Origin: Streptomyces sp. S465 | GTDB taxonomy: Bacteria; Actinomycetota; Actinomycetes; Streptomycetales; Streptomycetaceae | Direction: 5' to 3' | Assembly: GCF_026898115.1 (NCBI RefSeq) | Contig: NZ_CP114036.1 | Coordinates: forward strand, 3,224,001 to 3,288,000 | DNA length: 64,000 bases | Made by a program: the position numbers and the translations under genes | Part shown: positions 10,096 to 19,022 of the stretch, piece by piece | Layout: each line of letters begins with the position of its first letter | How positions within the stretch are numbered: position 1 is the stretch's first letter | The notes under the pieces: model-generated | What the model saw: only the letters and a program-made list of their open reading frames with translations | What the model was told of the DNA's origin: nothing | Database searches by the model: none

Positions 10096-10509
10096 TCAGG
10101 CGAGACCGGGAAAGAAAATCTTGATTTCCCGCTCGGCGGACTCCGCCGAGTCCGAGGCATGGATCAGATTTTCCCGAACGATGGTGCCGAAATCGCCACG
10201 GATGGAACCCGGCGCGGCGGCGATCGGATCGGTCGGCCCGGCCAGCGCCCGGACGCCCTCGATCACCCGCTCGCCCTCGACGACCAGCGCCACGGCCGGA
10301 CCGGAGGCCATGAACTCCACCAGGGGCTCGTAGAACGGCTTGCCGACATGCTCGGCGTAGTGCTGCTCCAGGACCTCACGGTCCAGCTGACGCAGCTCGA
10401 GGGCGCTGATCGTCCAGCCCGCCTTCTTCTCGATCCGCCCCAGAATCTCGCCCACCAGACCGCGTCGGACGGCGTCGGGCTTGAGAAGGACGAGCGTGCG
10501 CTGGCTCAC
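10096..10509 (-). CDS. ndk: Nucleoside diphosphate kinase
   Basis: A 137-residue cytosolic enzyme that moves the gamma-phosphate of ATP to nucleoside diphosphates through a phospho-histidine. The N terminus SQRTLVLLKPDAVRRGLVG is typical. In most NDKs the catalytic His sits in NxxHxSDS; here the segment reads NLIHASDSAESAEREI, so H and the SDS are intact. It is full length. The GTG start has AAGGAG upstream. It lies 75 bases downstream of the DUF4233 gene and probably belongs to the folC transcript. Confidence 0.97.
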   Translation of the reverse strand: MSQRTLVLLKPDAVRRGLVGEILGRIEKKAGWTISALELRQLDREVLEQHYAEHVGKPFYEPLVEFMASGPAVALVVEGERVIEGVRALAGPTDPIAAAPGSIRGDFGTIVRENLIHASDSAESAEREIKIFFPGLA

Positions 10510-10584
10510 GGTGCGGGCTCCTTTGGGAAATGACGTGCGAGTGGGGCTGTGGAGCAGAGGCTACATGGGCGGACCACGACCACG

Positions 10585-10938
10585 TTACGCAGCGTCAGGT
10601 GAAGCGGCCGAGGACGCGGCGAACCGCGCCTTCGCCTCGTCGACCTTGCGGCCGAAGTGGACCGAGGCCCACCACAGCCCGGCGAAGATCGCGCCGAGGA
10701 AGAACATCGTGGACACCACGAAGCCGCTCAGCACCAGGCCGATCTGCACCGCCCAGCCGATCTGCACCGCCCCCGGACGGCTCAGCAGCCCGCACAGCAG
10801 CACACACAGAGCCATGGCGATCCCGCAGACCGTCCAGACGGTGCCCATGGACAGCCCGGACGTCTTCATCGCGACCAGCCCGGCGAAACCGATCACGAAG
10901 AACTCACCGATGAGAGTGGAAGCGCACAGCGTTCGCAT
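10585..10938 (-). CDS. DUF4233 domain-containing membrane protein
   Basis: A 117-residue protein with about four hydrophobic segments (FVIGFAGLVAMKT, GTVWTVCGIAMALCVLLCGL, IGLVLSGFVVSTMFFLGAIFAGLWW) and a short basic tail. DUF4233 proteins are found next to folC and ndk across actinobacteria and have no assigned function. Its ATG begins one base after the folC stop (TGATATG arrangement), so translation is probably coupled to folC. Confidence 0.9.
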   Translation of the reverse strand: MRTLCASTLIGEFFVIGFAGLVAMKTSGLSMGTVWTVCGIAMALCVLLCGLLSRPGAVQIGWAVQIGLVLSGFVVSTMFFLGAIFAGLWWASVHFGRKVDEAKARFAASSAASPDAA

Positions 10939-10939
10939 A

Positions 10940-12445
10940 TCAGCCCTTTCCCAGAAGCAGCCGGGCCTCGCCGACCGTGATCACCGACCCGGTCACCAGA
11001 ACCCCCGCTCCGGCGTATTCGCCCTCTTCCTCCGCCAGGGTGATGGCCTCCTCCAGCGCGTCGTCCAGCCGCGGCTCGACCTGGACCCGGTCCGGGCCGA
11101 AGACCTCGACGGCGACCGCGGCCAGCTCGTCCGGGTCCATCGCGCGATGGCTGGAATTCCGGGTCACCACGACCTCGGCGAAGATCGGCTCGAAGGCTTC
11201 CAGCAGACCCCGCACATCCTTGTCGTCGCTCGCCCCGACCACACCGACCAGCCTGCTGAAACCGAAGGACTCGGTGACCGCCTCGGCCGCCGCGCGGGCC
11301 CCCGCGGGGTTGTGCGCGGCGTCCAGCACCACGGTGGGGCTGCGGCGCACGACCTCCATCCGGCCGGGCGAGGTCGCGGAGGCGAAGGCGGAACGGACGG
11401 TGTCGATGTCGAGCGTGCGGGCGTGCTGGGTGCCGATGCCGAAGAACGCCTCGACGGCCGCCAGCGCCACCGCCGCGTTGTGCGCCTGGTGGGCGCCGTG
11501 CAGCGGGAGGAAGACATCGGGGTACTCCCCGCCGAGTCCGCGCAGGGTCAGCAGCTGGCCGCCGACCGCGACCTCCCGGGAGAGCACGCCGAACTCCATG
11601 CCCTCACGGGCGACCGTGGCGTCCACCTCGACGGCGCGCTTGAGCACCACGGAGGCGGCCTCCACCGGCTGCTGCGCGAGCACCACGGTGGCGTCCTGCT
11701 TCACTATGCCGGCCTTCTCCGTGGCGATCTGCTCCGGAGTGGTGCCGAGCCGGTCGGTGTGGTCGAGCGAGATCGGCGTGATCACCGCGACGCCCGCGTC
11801 GATCACATTGGTGGCGTCCCAGGAGCCGCCCATGCCGACCTCGACCACCGCGATGTCCACGGGCGCGTCCGCGAAGGCCGCGTACGCCATGCCGGTGAGC
11901 ACCTCGAAGAAGGACAGCCGGTGCTCCTGCTGGGCGTCGACCATCTCGAGGTACGGCTGGATGTCCTGGTAGGTCTCGATGAACCGCTCGGCGGAGATCG
12001 GCGCCCCGTCCAGGCTGATCCGCTCGGTGATCGACTGGACGTGCGGGCTGGTGTAGCGGCCGGTGCGCAGCTCGAAGGCGCCCAGCAGCGACTCGATCAT
12101 GCGGGCGGTGCTGGTCTTGCCGTTGGTCCCGGTGATGTGGATCGAGGGATAGGCCCGCTGCGGCGAGCCGAGGATGTCCATCAGCGCCTCGATCCGCACC
12201 AGCGACGGGTCGAGCTTGGTCTCCGGCCAGCGCCCGGCCAGCGCACTCTCCACCTCGCGCAGCGCGCGGTCCACCTCGGGATCGGCCGGGCGGGACGGGA
12301 TGCCGTCCCCCTGCGGCGGCCCGGACTGCGCGCGCAGCGTCCGGCTGCCGGCCTCGATCACCGCCAGATCGGGGTCGCGGTCGGTCTCGGCTCCGACGAT
12401 CTCATCGAACTCGTCGGACTCGTTCTGGGGGCGCTCCTCGCTCAC
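10940..12445 (-). CDS. folC: Dihydrofolate synthase / folylpolyglutamate synthase
   Basis: A 501-residue Mur-ligase-family enzyme that adds glutamate to dihydropteroate and folates. The ATP loop HITGTNGKTS (about 103-112), the folate-loop region TGRYTSPHVQSITERI, GMGGSWDATN and LDAAHNPAGARAAAE are all present. The start is placed at GTG 12445 (VSEERPQNES). The frame stays open further upstream, but that extension overlaps the next gene and reads as its shadow. A TAGACT element 7 bases before this GTG suggests a leaderless mRNA. The N-terminal 55 residues are an acidic extension typical of actinobacteria. Confidence 0.94.
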   Translation of the reverse strand: MSEERPQNESDEFDEIVGAETDRDPDLAVIEAGSRTLRAQSGPPQGDGIPSRPADPEVDRALREVESALAGRWPETKLDPSLVRIEALMDILGSPQRAYPSIHITGTNGKTSTARMIESLLGAFELRTGRYTSPHVQSITERISLDGAPISAERFIETYQDIQPYLEMVDAQQEHRLSFFEVLTGMAYAAFADAPVDIAVVEVGMGGSWDATNVIDAGVAVITPISLDHTDRLGTTPEQIATEKAGIVKQDATVVLAQQPVEAASVVLKRAVEVDATVAREGMEFGVLSREVAVGGQLLTLRGLGGEYPDVFLPLHGAHQAHNAAVALAAVEAFFGIGTQHARTLDIDTVRSAFASATSPGRMEVVRRSPTVVLDAAHNPAGARAAAEAVTESFGFSRLVGVVGASDDKDVRGLLEAFEPIFAEVVVTRNSSHRAMDPDELAAVAVEVFGPDRVQVEPRLDDALEEAITLAEEEGEYAGAGVLVTGSVITVGEARLLLGKG

Positions 12446-12452
12446 GCCGACC

Positions 12453-12458
12453 AGTCTA
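12453..12458 (-). promoter_or_regulatory. -10-like TAGACT, possible leaderless promoter of folC
   Basis: On the minus strand TAGACT is followed by 7 bases and then the GTG of folC. This places the expected transcription start at or beside the start codon. No Shine-Dalgarno sequence precedes the GTG. The -35 region is not recognisable. Confidence 0.5.
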
Positions 12459-12525
12459 CGAGGGTGGTCCGACAGGCGACGGCAGCCCCACGGGGCGCCG
12501 GAACGGATCGCCGTGAGCGGCCCGG

Positions 12526-13974
12526 CTACGACAGCGCCGCCTTCATCATCGCCTTGGCGATCGGCCCCGCCAGACCGCCGCCGGAGATGTCGGCGCGGGC
12601 CGCGTCGCTGTCCTCGACCACCACCGCGACAGCGACCTTGTGGCCGTTCCCCGCGTCGGCGTAACTGATGAACCACGCGTACGGGTTGGCGCTGTTGTTC
12701 TCACCGTGCTGGGCGGTGCCGGTCTTGCCGCCCACCGTCACCCCGGGGATCTTCGCGTTGGTCCCGGTGCCCTGCTCCACCACCGTCCGCATCGCGGACC
12801 GCAGCTCGGACGCGGTGTGCTCGGACATCGCCCGGCTGTAGGTCTTGGCCGAGGTGCGGTCCAGGGCGGACGCGCTGCCGTCCGTGGTGCGGTCGACCTC
12901 GTACGGGGTCATCAGCTTGCCGTCGTTCGCGACGGCCGAGGAGACCATCGCCATCTGTAGCGGGGTCGCGTTCACATCGAACTGGCCCATGCCGCTCAGT
13001 GCCGTCTGCGAGTCGTTCATCCCGCTCGGGTAGACGCTCTTCGCGGCGCGCACCGGGATGTCCAGCTCGGAGTCGCCGAAGCCCAGCTTCTTCGCCTGCG
13101 CCGCCACCTTGGACTGGCCCAGGTCCACGGCCATCTTCGCGAAGACCGTGTTGCACGAGTACTCCAGGGCGGTGCGTATCGTCGCGTTCTCGCAGGGCGC
13201 CGAGCTGCTCTCGTTGTGCATATCGGTCACCGTGCCCGGCAGCCGGTACGGGTCCGGGCTCTTGGTGGGCTCGTCCACCGACGAGTACAGCCCGTTCTCC
13301 AGCGCGGCGGCGGCGACCACGACCTTGAAGGTCGAGCCCGGCGGGTACGTCTGGCGCAGCGCGCGGTTCAGCATGGGCTGCTTCTTGTCCTTCTGCAGCG
13401 CGTTCCACGCCTTCTGGTCCGCCGTGGAGGAGCCCGCGAAGGTGCCGGGGTCGTACGAGGGCGTGCTGGCCAGGGCGAGCACGGCGCCGGTTTCGGGGTC
13501 GATCGCCACGGCCGCGCCGGTCTTGTTCCCCAGCCCCTCGTAGGCGGCCTTCTGCACGGCCGGATCGATCGTGGTGATCACATCGCCGGGCTTGGACCGC
13601 TCCCGCGTCACCGCCTGGAGCGGGTTCTTCAGCCGGCTGTCGGAGCCGTCGAGGACCTGCCGCTCCAACGCCTCCAGCTGAGTGCTGCCGTAGGACTGGG
13701 AGGCATAGCCGGTGACCGGTGCGTAGAGCTTCCCGTCGGTGTAGGTGCGCTTGTACTTCAGATTGCCCTGGGTGGCGGCGGAGCCGGTGACCGGCTCGCC
13801 TCCGACCAGGATGTCGCCCAGCGGCCCGGCGTACTCGGAGATGGCCACACGGCTGTTGTGCTCGTTGTCCCGAAGACTGCTGCCTCTGGCCAACTGCACA
13901 TAGGTGACCCAGATCAGCAGGGCCATCACCAGCAGCAGGGAGAAGACGGAGGCCCTGCGCAGCGGCTTGTTCAT
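12526..13974 (-). CDS. PbpA-family class B penicillin-binding protein
   Basis: A 482-residue transpeptidase with one N-terminal helix (SVFSLLLVMALLIWVTYVQL). Its catalytic residues are intact: Ser214 in YPPGSTFKVV, Ser273 in EYSCNTVFA and KTG at about 417 in VGGKTGTAQHG. The start MNKPLRRA and overall size match PbpA of the pknB/rodA/ftsZ-distal cluster found elsewhere in Streptomyces genomes. Here it is a single gene between folC and valS, so it is probably an additional paralogue rather than the PknB-cluster copy. ATG 13974 has AAGGAG a little far upstream. It probably acts in lateral-wall or spore-wall cross-linking; the specific role is inferred only. Confidence 0.92.
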   Translation of the reverse strand: MNKPLRRASVFSLLLVMALLIWVTYVQLARGSSLRDNEHNSRVAISEYAGPLGDILVGGEPVTGSAATQGNLKYKRTYTDGKLYAPVTGYASQSYGSTQLEALERQVLDGSDSRLKNPLQAVTRERSKPGDVITTIDPAVQKAAYEGLGNKTGAAVAIDPETGAVLALASTPSYDPGTFAGSSTADQKAWNALQKDKKQPMLNRALRQTYPPGSTFKVVVAAAALENGLYSSVDEPTKSPDPYRLPGTVTDMHNESSSAPCENATIRTALEYSCNTVFAKMAVDLGQSKVAAQAKKLGFGDSELDIPVRAAKSVYPSGMNDSQTALSGMGQFDVNATPLQMAMVSSAVANDGKLMTPYEVDRTTDGSASALDRTSAKTYSRAMSEHTASELRSAMRTVVEQGTGTNAKIPGVTVGGKTGTAQHGENNSANPYAWFISYADAGNGHKVAVAVVVEDSDAARADISGGGLAGPIAKAMMKAALS

Positions 13975-14089
13975 GGAGGGTGAAGCTCCTTCCGGGGCGT
14001 ACGGGCGGATAACTCCTGGAAGGCTGGGTTTGGTTCCCGATGGGGCATTCCTGTGAGCTTGCTGTGGGACACTCCACGCGTATCACACA

Positions 14090-14124
14090 CGAGCGCCCCC
14101 GCCGGAATCCGGTGGGGGCGCTCG
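14090..14124 (-). terminator. valS terminator hairpin
   Basis: A 16-base stem (14090-14105 with 14109-14124) carries one G·U pair and an AAT loop. It begins 16 bases past the valS stop. It is very GC-rich and lacks a T tract, the usual Streptomyces form. Confidence 0.75.
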
Positions 14125-14140
14125 GCGCGGTCGAACTCGG

Positions 14141-16774
14141 TCAGCCCTGGGGGAGGGCCGCCAACTGGGCGGTGATCCGGGCGATATCGGCCTCGGCGGT
14201 CGCCTGCCGGGTGCGGATCTTCTCCACGACATGGTCGGGGGCCTTGGCCAGGAAGCCCTCGTTGGACAGCTTCGCGGTCGTCTGCGCCTTGTCCTTCTCG
14301 GCCGCGGCGAGGTCCTTGGCCAGCCGCTTGCGCTCGGCCTCGACGTCGATCGCACCGGACAGGTCCAGCGCCACGGTCGCGCCCGCGACCGGCAGCGAGG
14401 CGGTGGCCGTGAAGCCCTCACCGGCCGGCTGGAGGCGCAGCAGGGAGCGCATCGCGTCCTCGTGGGCGGCGAGCGAGGTGCCGGACAGCTCCAGCCGGGC
14501 CGGGACCCGCTGACCGGGCTGGAGGCCCTGGTCGGCGCGGAACCGGCGGACCTCGGTGACCACCTGCTGGAGGTTCTCGATCTCCCGCTCGGCCGCCTCG
14601 TCCCGGAAGCCGCTGTCCTGGGGCCAGTCGGCGATGACGACGGACTCCTGACCGGTCAGCGAGGTCCACAGCTTCTCGGTGACGAACGGGACCACCGGGT
14701 GCAGCAGCCGCAGCGTGACGTCCAGGACCTCACCGAGGACGCGCCGCGAGGCGTCGGCCTCCGCACCGCCCTTGGCGAAGGTGGTCTTGGACAGCTCGAC
14801 GTACCAGTCGAAGACCTCGTCCCACGCGAAGTGGTAGAGGACGTCGGAGAGCTTGGCGAACTGGTAGTCCTCGTAGTACGCGTCGACCTCGGCGACCACC
14901 GCGTTCAGCCGGGACAGGATCCAGCGGTCGGTGGCGGACAGCCGCTCGGGGGCGGGCAGTTCGCCCTCGACCGTCGCACCGTTCATCAGCGCGAAGCGGG
15001 TCGCGTTCCAGATCTTGTTGGCGAAGTTGCGGGACGCCTGGACCCAGTCCTCGCCGATCGGGACGTCCACACCGGGGTTGGCGCCCCGGGCCAGGGTGAA
15101 GCGGACCGCGTCCGATCCATAGGTGTCCATCCAGTCCAGCGGGTTGACCGCGTTGCCGAAGGACTTGGACATCTTCTTGCCGAACTGGTCACGGACCATG
15201 CCGTGCAGCGCGATGGTGTGGAACGGCGGGGTGCCGTCCATGGCGTACAGGCCGAACATCATCATCCGGGCGACCCAGAAGAAGAGGATGTCGTAGCCGG
15301 TGACCAGGACCGAGTTCGGATAGAACTTCTCCAGGCTCTCGGTCCGCTCGGGCCAGCCGAGCGTGGAGAACGGCCACAGGCCGGACGAGAACCAGGTGTC
15401 CAGGACGTCGCTGTCCTGGTGCCAGCCCTCGCCGCCCGGCGGCTCCTCGTCCGGTCCGACGCAGACGACCTCGCCGTTCGGCCCGTACCAGACCGGGATG
15501 CGGTGGCCCCACCACAGCTGCCGCGAGATGCACCAGTCGTGGAGGTTGTCGACCCAGTCGAAGTAGCGCTTCGACATGTCCTCGGGGTGGATCTTCACCC
15601 GGCCGTCACGGACCGCGTCGCCCGCCGCCTTGGCCAGCGGGCCGACCTTGACCCACCACTGCATGGACAGCCGCGGCTCGATGGTCGTCTTGCAGCGCGA
15701 GCAGTGGCCCACGGAGTGGGTGTACGGGCGCTTCTCGGCGACGATCCGGCCCTCGGCGCGCAGGGCGCCGACGACGGCGCTGCGCGCCTCCAGACGGTCC
15801 AGGCCCTGGAAGGGGCCGTGGGCGGTGATGACCGCGTGCTCGTCCATGACGGTCAGGTTCGGCAGGCCGTGCCGCTGCCCGATCTCGAAGTCGTTCGGGT
15901 CGTGGGCCGGGGTGACCTTGACCGCGCCGGTGCCGAACTCGGGGTCGACGTGCTCGTCGGCGACGATGGGGATCCGGCGGCCGGTGAGCGGCAGCTCGAT
16001 CTCGGTGCCGACGAGGTGGCGGTAGCGCTCGTCGTCGGGGTGGACGGCGACCGCGGTGTCGCCGAGCATCGTCTCGGCACGGGTCGTCGCCACGACGATG
16101 GACGCCTCGCCCTCGCCGTACCGGATCGAGACGAGCTCGCCGTCGTCGTCGTCGTACTCCACCTCGATGTCCGAGATGGCCGTGAGACAGCGCGGGCACC
16201 AGTTGATGATGCGCTCGGCGCGGTAGATCAGCTCGTCCTCGTAGAGCCGCTTGAAGATCGTCTGGACGGCCTTGGAGAGCCCCTCGTCCATGGTGAAGCG
16301 CTCACGGTTCCAGGCGACGCCGTCGCCCAGGCGCCGCATCTGGCCGGAGATCTGCCCACCGGACTCGCGCTTCCACCGCCACACGCGCTCCACGAACGCC
16401 TCGCGGCCCAGGTCGTGGCGGGAGACGCCCTCCTTGGCCAGCTCGCGCTCGACCACGTTCTGCGTGGCGATACCGGCGTGGTCCATACCGGGCTGCCAGA
16501 GCGTCTCAAAGCCCTGCATTCGCTTGCGCCGGGTGAGCGCATCGATGATCGTGTGCTCGAAGGCATGGCCGAGGTGGAGCGAGCCGGTCACATTGGGGGG
16601 CGGGATGACAATGGTGTAGGGCTCTTTGCCGCTCTTCGCGTCCGCCTCGAAGTAACCGCGCTCTACCCAGTGCTCGTACAGCTGCCCCTCTACGTCGGCC
16701 GGCGCGTACTGGGTCGGCAGTTCGGGGTGGCTGTTCGGCCCGCTCGTGGGGCGCTGCGAAGAGTTCTCGGTCAC
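14141..16774 (-). CDS. valS: Valyl-tRNA synthetase
   Basis: An 877-residue class I aminoacyl-tRNA synthetase charging tRNA-Val. The HIGH motif is HLGH (67-70, in [11 protein letters not shown]), the KMSKS motif lies near residue 530 ([13 protein letters not shown]), and the CP1 editing domain contains [19 protein letters not shown]-terminal coiled coil (about 810-877, [17 protein letters not shown]) is the tRNA-binding arm. The GTG start at 16774 has no Shine-Dalgarno sequence but has TAGACT six bases upstream, so it is probably translated from a leaderless mRNA. I see no T-box leader. Confidence 0.97.
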   Translation of the reverse strand: MTENSSQRPTSGPNSHPELPTQYAPADVEGQLYEHWVERGYFEADAKSGKEPYTIVIPPPNVTGSLHLGHAFEHTIIDALTRRKRMQGFETLWQPGMDHAGIATQNVVERELAKEGVSRHDLGREAFVERVWRWKRESGGQISGQMRRLGDGVAWNRERFTMDEGLSKAVQTIFKRLYEDELIYRAERIINWCPRCLTAISDIEVEYDDDDGELVSIRYGEGEASIVVATTRAETMLGDTAVAVHPDDERYRHLVGTEIELPLTGRRIPIVADEHVDPEFGTGAVKVTPAHDPNDFEIGQRHGLPNLTVMDEHAVITAHGPFQGLDRLEARSAVVGALRAEGRIVAEKRPYTHSVGHCSRCKTTIEPRLSMQWWVKVGPLAKAAGDAVRDGRVKIHPEDMSKRYFDWVDNLHDWCISRQLWWGHRIPVWYGPNGEVVCVGPDEEPPGGEGWHQDSDVLDTWFSSGLWPFSTLGWPERTESLEKFYPNSVLVTGYDILFFWVARMMMFGLYAMDGTPPFHTIALHGMVRDQFGKKMSKSFGNAVNPLDWMDTYGSDAVRFTLARGANPGVDVPIGEDWVQASRNFANKIWNATRFALMNGATVEGELPAPERLSATDRWILSRLNAVVAEVDAYYEDYQFAKLSDVLYHFAWDEVFDWYVELSKTTFAKGGAEADASRRVLGEVLDVTLRLLHPVVPFVTEKLWTSLTGQESVVIADWPQDSGFRDEAAEREIENLQQVVTEVRRFRADQGLQPGQRVPARLELSGTSLAAHEDAMRSLLRLQPAGEGFTATASLPVAGATVALDLSGAIDVEAERKRLAKDLAAAEKDKAQTTAKLSNEGFLAKAPDHVVEKIRTRQATAEADIARITAQLAALPQG

Positions 16775-16780
16775 GCCCGC

Positions 16781-16786
16781 AGTCTA
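16781..16786 (-). promoter_or_regulatory. -10-like TAGACT, leaderless promoter of valS
   Basis: TAGACT on the minus strand is followed by exactly 6 bases and then the GTG of valS, so a transcript starting at normal distance would begin on the start codon. No ribosome binding site is visible. Confidence 0.55.
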
Positions 16787-16891
16787 AAGGGCCGCCGCCT
16801 TCCGTTACGAACCCGTTGTGGCCCCGGCGCCAAGGCGCCCCGGGGCGTCGGGAAGGATGTTGGAACCTGTCATGCGCATAAGGAGAGGCAC

Positions 16892-17884
16892 ATGAGCCAT
16901 CAGCAGCCGCCGCCGCAGCCCGGCCCCTATGGGGGGCAGCCGGGGCCGTACGGCGCCGGTCAGCCGCCGGTGCCCAATCCGTACGCGCAGTCGCCGGCTC
17001 CGGGATACGGACAGCCGCCACAGGGCGGCTACGGCTACCCGGGGACCTACGGCCAGTCCGGCGGCTACGGACAGCCCCAGCAGCCCGCGAACCCTTACGG
17101 ACAGCCGCCCCAGCAGGGCCCGGCCCCCCAGCAGCCCGCGAACCCCTACGGACAGCCGCCCCAGCAGGGCCCGGCGCCCCAGCAGGGGCCCGGCTACTAC
17201 GGCGGCCCCCAGGCGCCGCCTGCGGCCCCGGGACCGCGGGCGGGCTCCGGTGGCGCCGGTAAGGGCAGGAAGGCGGCTCTCGCGGTCGGCGCGGTGGTGG
17301 TCGTGGGGGCCCTGGGTGCGGGGGCGTACGCGCTGTTCGGCGGCAGCGGCGGCCCGTACAAGCTCACCACGCCTAAGACGGTCGCCGCGGACTACCAGCG
17401 CCAGGGCTCGGGCACGGACGACAGCGATCTGTCCGCGGCGGGCAAGAAGGACCTCCAGCAGGTGCCGGTCGTCAAGGACCCGCACCTGGTGGCGGCCGAC
17501 TACCAGACCTCCGGCAAGGAGATGCTGAAGTTCACCGGCGTCTGGGGCGAGGTGACCGACCCGGAGCGGGGCGCGGACCTGGCCCTGGCGGTCATCGTCA
17601 AGACGCTCCAGGACAACGGCACCGCGCAGGCCAAGGGCAGCCCCCAGGAGTTCTCCCCGGACGGCTTCGACGGGGACGTCCTGAAGTGCCAGTCCATGAA
17701 GTTCACCTCGGATCAGGGATCCATGGAGGCCCCCGCGTGCGTCTGGGGCGACAAGGACACCCTGGGTGTCACGGTCATGGCGGACCCGGCGGCAGCGGTG
17801 CTCGGCGGTGGCATGTCCCTGAAGGACGCCGCCGAGATCACGGCCAAGGTGCGCGAGGACGCACGCGTCGAGATCGACGGCTAG
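16892..17884 (+). CDS. PYGQ-rich single-pass membrane protein, paralogue 1
   Basis: A 330-residue protein of unknown function. Residues 1-120 are low-complexity and rich in Pro, Gln, Tyr and Gly (repeats of NPYGQPPQQGPAPQQ). A basic stretch (GAGKGRKA) leads into one membrane helix (LAVGAVVVVGALGAGAYALF), and the rest is an extracellular domain starting YKLTTPKTVAADY. Conserved points shared with the next two genes are WGEVTDPE, a cysteine in LKCQSMKF, a second in PACVWGD and the C-terminal AAEITAKVREDARVEI. The paired cysteines could form a disulfide. AAGGAG precedes the ATG. It starts divergently from valS and heads a three-gene tandem set. No enzyme motif is seen. Confidence 0.85.
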   Translation: MSHQQPPPQPGPYGGQPGPYGAGQPPVPNPYAQSPAPGYGQPPQGGYGYPGTYGQSGGYGQPQQPANPYGQPPQQGPAPQQPANPYGQPPQQGPAPQQGPGYYGGPQAPPAAPGPRAGSGGAGKGRKAALAVGAVVVVGALGAGAYALFGGSGGPYKLTTPKTVAADYQRQGSGTDDSDLSAAGKKDLQQVPVVKDPHLVAADYQTSGKEMLKFTGVWGEVTDPERGADLALAVIVKTLQDNGTAQAKGSPQEFSPDGFDGDVLKCQSMKFTSDQGSMEAPACVWGDKDTLGVTVMADPAAAVLGGGMSLKDAAEITAKVREDARVEIDG

Positions 17885-17949
17885 ATCCACGGCTGGCCCG
17901 CGACCGGCGCACAGCGACACAACAGCAGTTTCACCAACGAGGGATACAG

Positions 17950-18966
17950 ATGAGCTACAACCAGCCGGGCCCCTACGGCCAGCAGCCCCAGCAGCCGGGT
18001 CCCTACGGACAGGGCGGAGCGGCCGGCCAGCCCGGCTACGGCTACCCGCAGCAGCCGGGCCCCTACGGACAGCCGCCCCAGCCGCCCCAGCCGGGCTACG
18101 GCTTCCCCCAGCAGCCGCAAGGGCAGCCGAACCCTTACGGCCAGCCCCAGCAGCCGGGTCCCTACGGGCAGCCCGCGAACCCTTACGGGCAGCAGCCCTA
18201 CGGCCAGCCGGGCATGCCGGGTCCGTACCAGCCGGGTCCGGGCCAGGGCGGCGGCAAGAAGAAGGGTCTGATGGCCGCGATCGGCGTGGTGGTCGCGGTG
18301 GCCGCGATCGTCGGCGGTGTCCTGGTGTTCAAGGGCGGGGACGACGGCGACAGCGGTGGCAGTGGCGGCGGTAAGGAGACCGTCGCCGACGACGGCAAGC
18401 GGTACAAGCTCACCACTCCCGAGACGCTGGCCGACGGCTACACCAAGAGCGGCTCCGGCGGCGGGCTCACCTCCTCGGACGCCGACGACTTCGAGAGGTT
18501 CGGCGTCACCAACCCCGAGACCGTGAGCGCGGAATACGAGTCCGGCGAGGGCATGAACGCCAAGCAGTTGCAGCTCAACGGCGTCTGGGGCGAGGTGGAG
18601 GACCCCGAGGCGGTCGTCGACGCCGCCTTCGCGAAGATCGCCGAAGAGGCCGCGAAGGACCCCTCGACCAGCGGTGGGATGAAAGCCGAGCTCGTGGGCA
18701 GCCCGGCGCCGGTGACGCCCAGCGGCTTCGAGGACGCCGTGATGAAGTGCCAGAACACCAAGTTCACCCCGGACTCCAGCGCCAGTTCCAGCGGCATCAC
18801 CAAGAGCTTCACGATTCCGATCTGCATGTGGGGCGACCACAGCACGGTGGGGTACGTGATCGTCTCCGACGCCGCCGCGGCGCTGGCCGGTGACGGCATG
18901 TCGCTCGACGACGCCGGCGAGATCACCGCGAAGGTCCGCGACGACGCGCGGGTGGAGATCAACTAG
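17950..18966 (+). CDS. PYGQ-rich single-pass membrane protein, paralogue 2
   Basis: A 338-residue paralogue of the preceding gene, 65 bases downstream. The N-terminal 100 residues are Pro/Gln/Tyr/Gly repeats (QPGPYGQ, PNPYGQP). GKKKGLMAAIGVVVAVAAIVGGVLVF is the membrane anchor, and a Gly/Ser/Asp linker follows. The extracellular domain shares YKLTTPETLADGY, GVWGEVEDPE, MKCQNTKF, ICMWGD and AGEITAKVRDDARVEI with paralogue 1, the closest resemblance in the set. A serine-rich insertion lies between the two conserved cysteines. Function is unknown; co-transcription with its neighbours is likely. Confidence 0.85.
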   Translation: MSYNQPGPYGQQPQQPGPYGQGGAAGQPGYGYPQQPGPYGQPPQPPQPGYGFPQQPQGQPNPYGQPQQPGPYGQPANPYGQQPYGQPGMPGPYQPGPGQGGGKKKGLMAAIGVVVAVAAIVGGVLVFKGGDDGDSGGSGGGKETVADDGKRYKLTTPETLADGYTKSGSGGGLTSSDADDFERFGVTNPETVSAEYESGEGMNAKQLQLNGVWGEVEDPEAVVDAAFAKIAEEAAKDPSTSGGMKAELVGSPAPVTPSGFEDAVMKCQNTKFTPDSSASSSGITKSFTIPICMWGDHSTVGYVIVSDAAAALAGDGMSLDDAGEITAKVRDDARVEIN

Positions 18967-19022
18967 CCGAGCGGGCCGACGAGTTCCAGGCCACAGCCGA
19001 TCCGGAGGGGATCCTCACACCC

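Noticed and set aside
14231..16891. Plus-strand frame opposite valS running into the first PYGQ-rich gene
   Set aside because: The part before 16892 is antisense to valS; only the part from the ATG with AAGGAG at 16892 is real.
16775..16891. T-box or other amino-acid-responsive leader before valS
   Set aside because: The expected transcript start coincides with the start codon, leaving no leader, and there is no T-box sequence.
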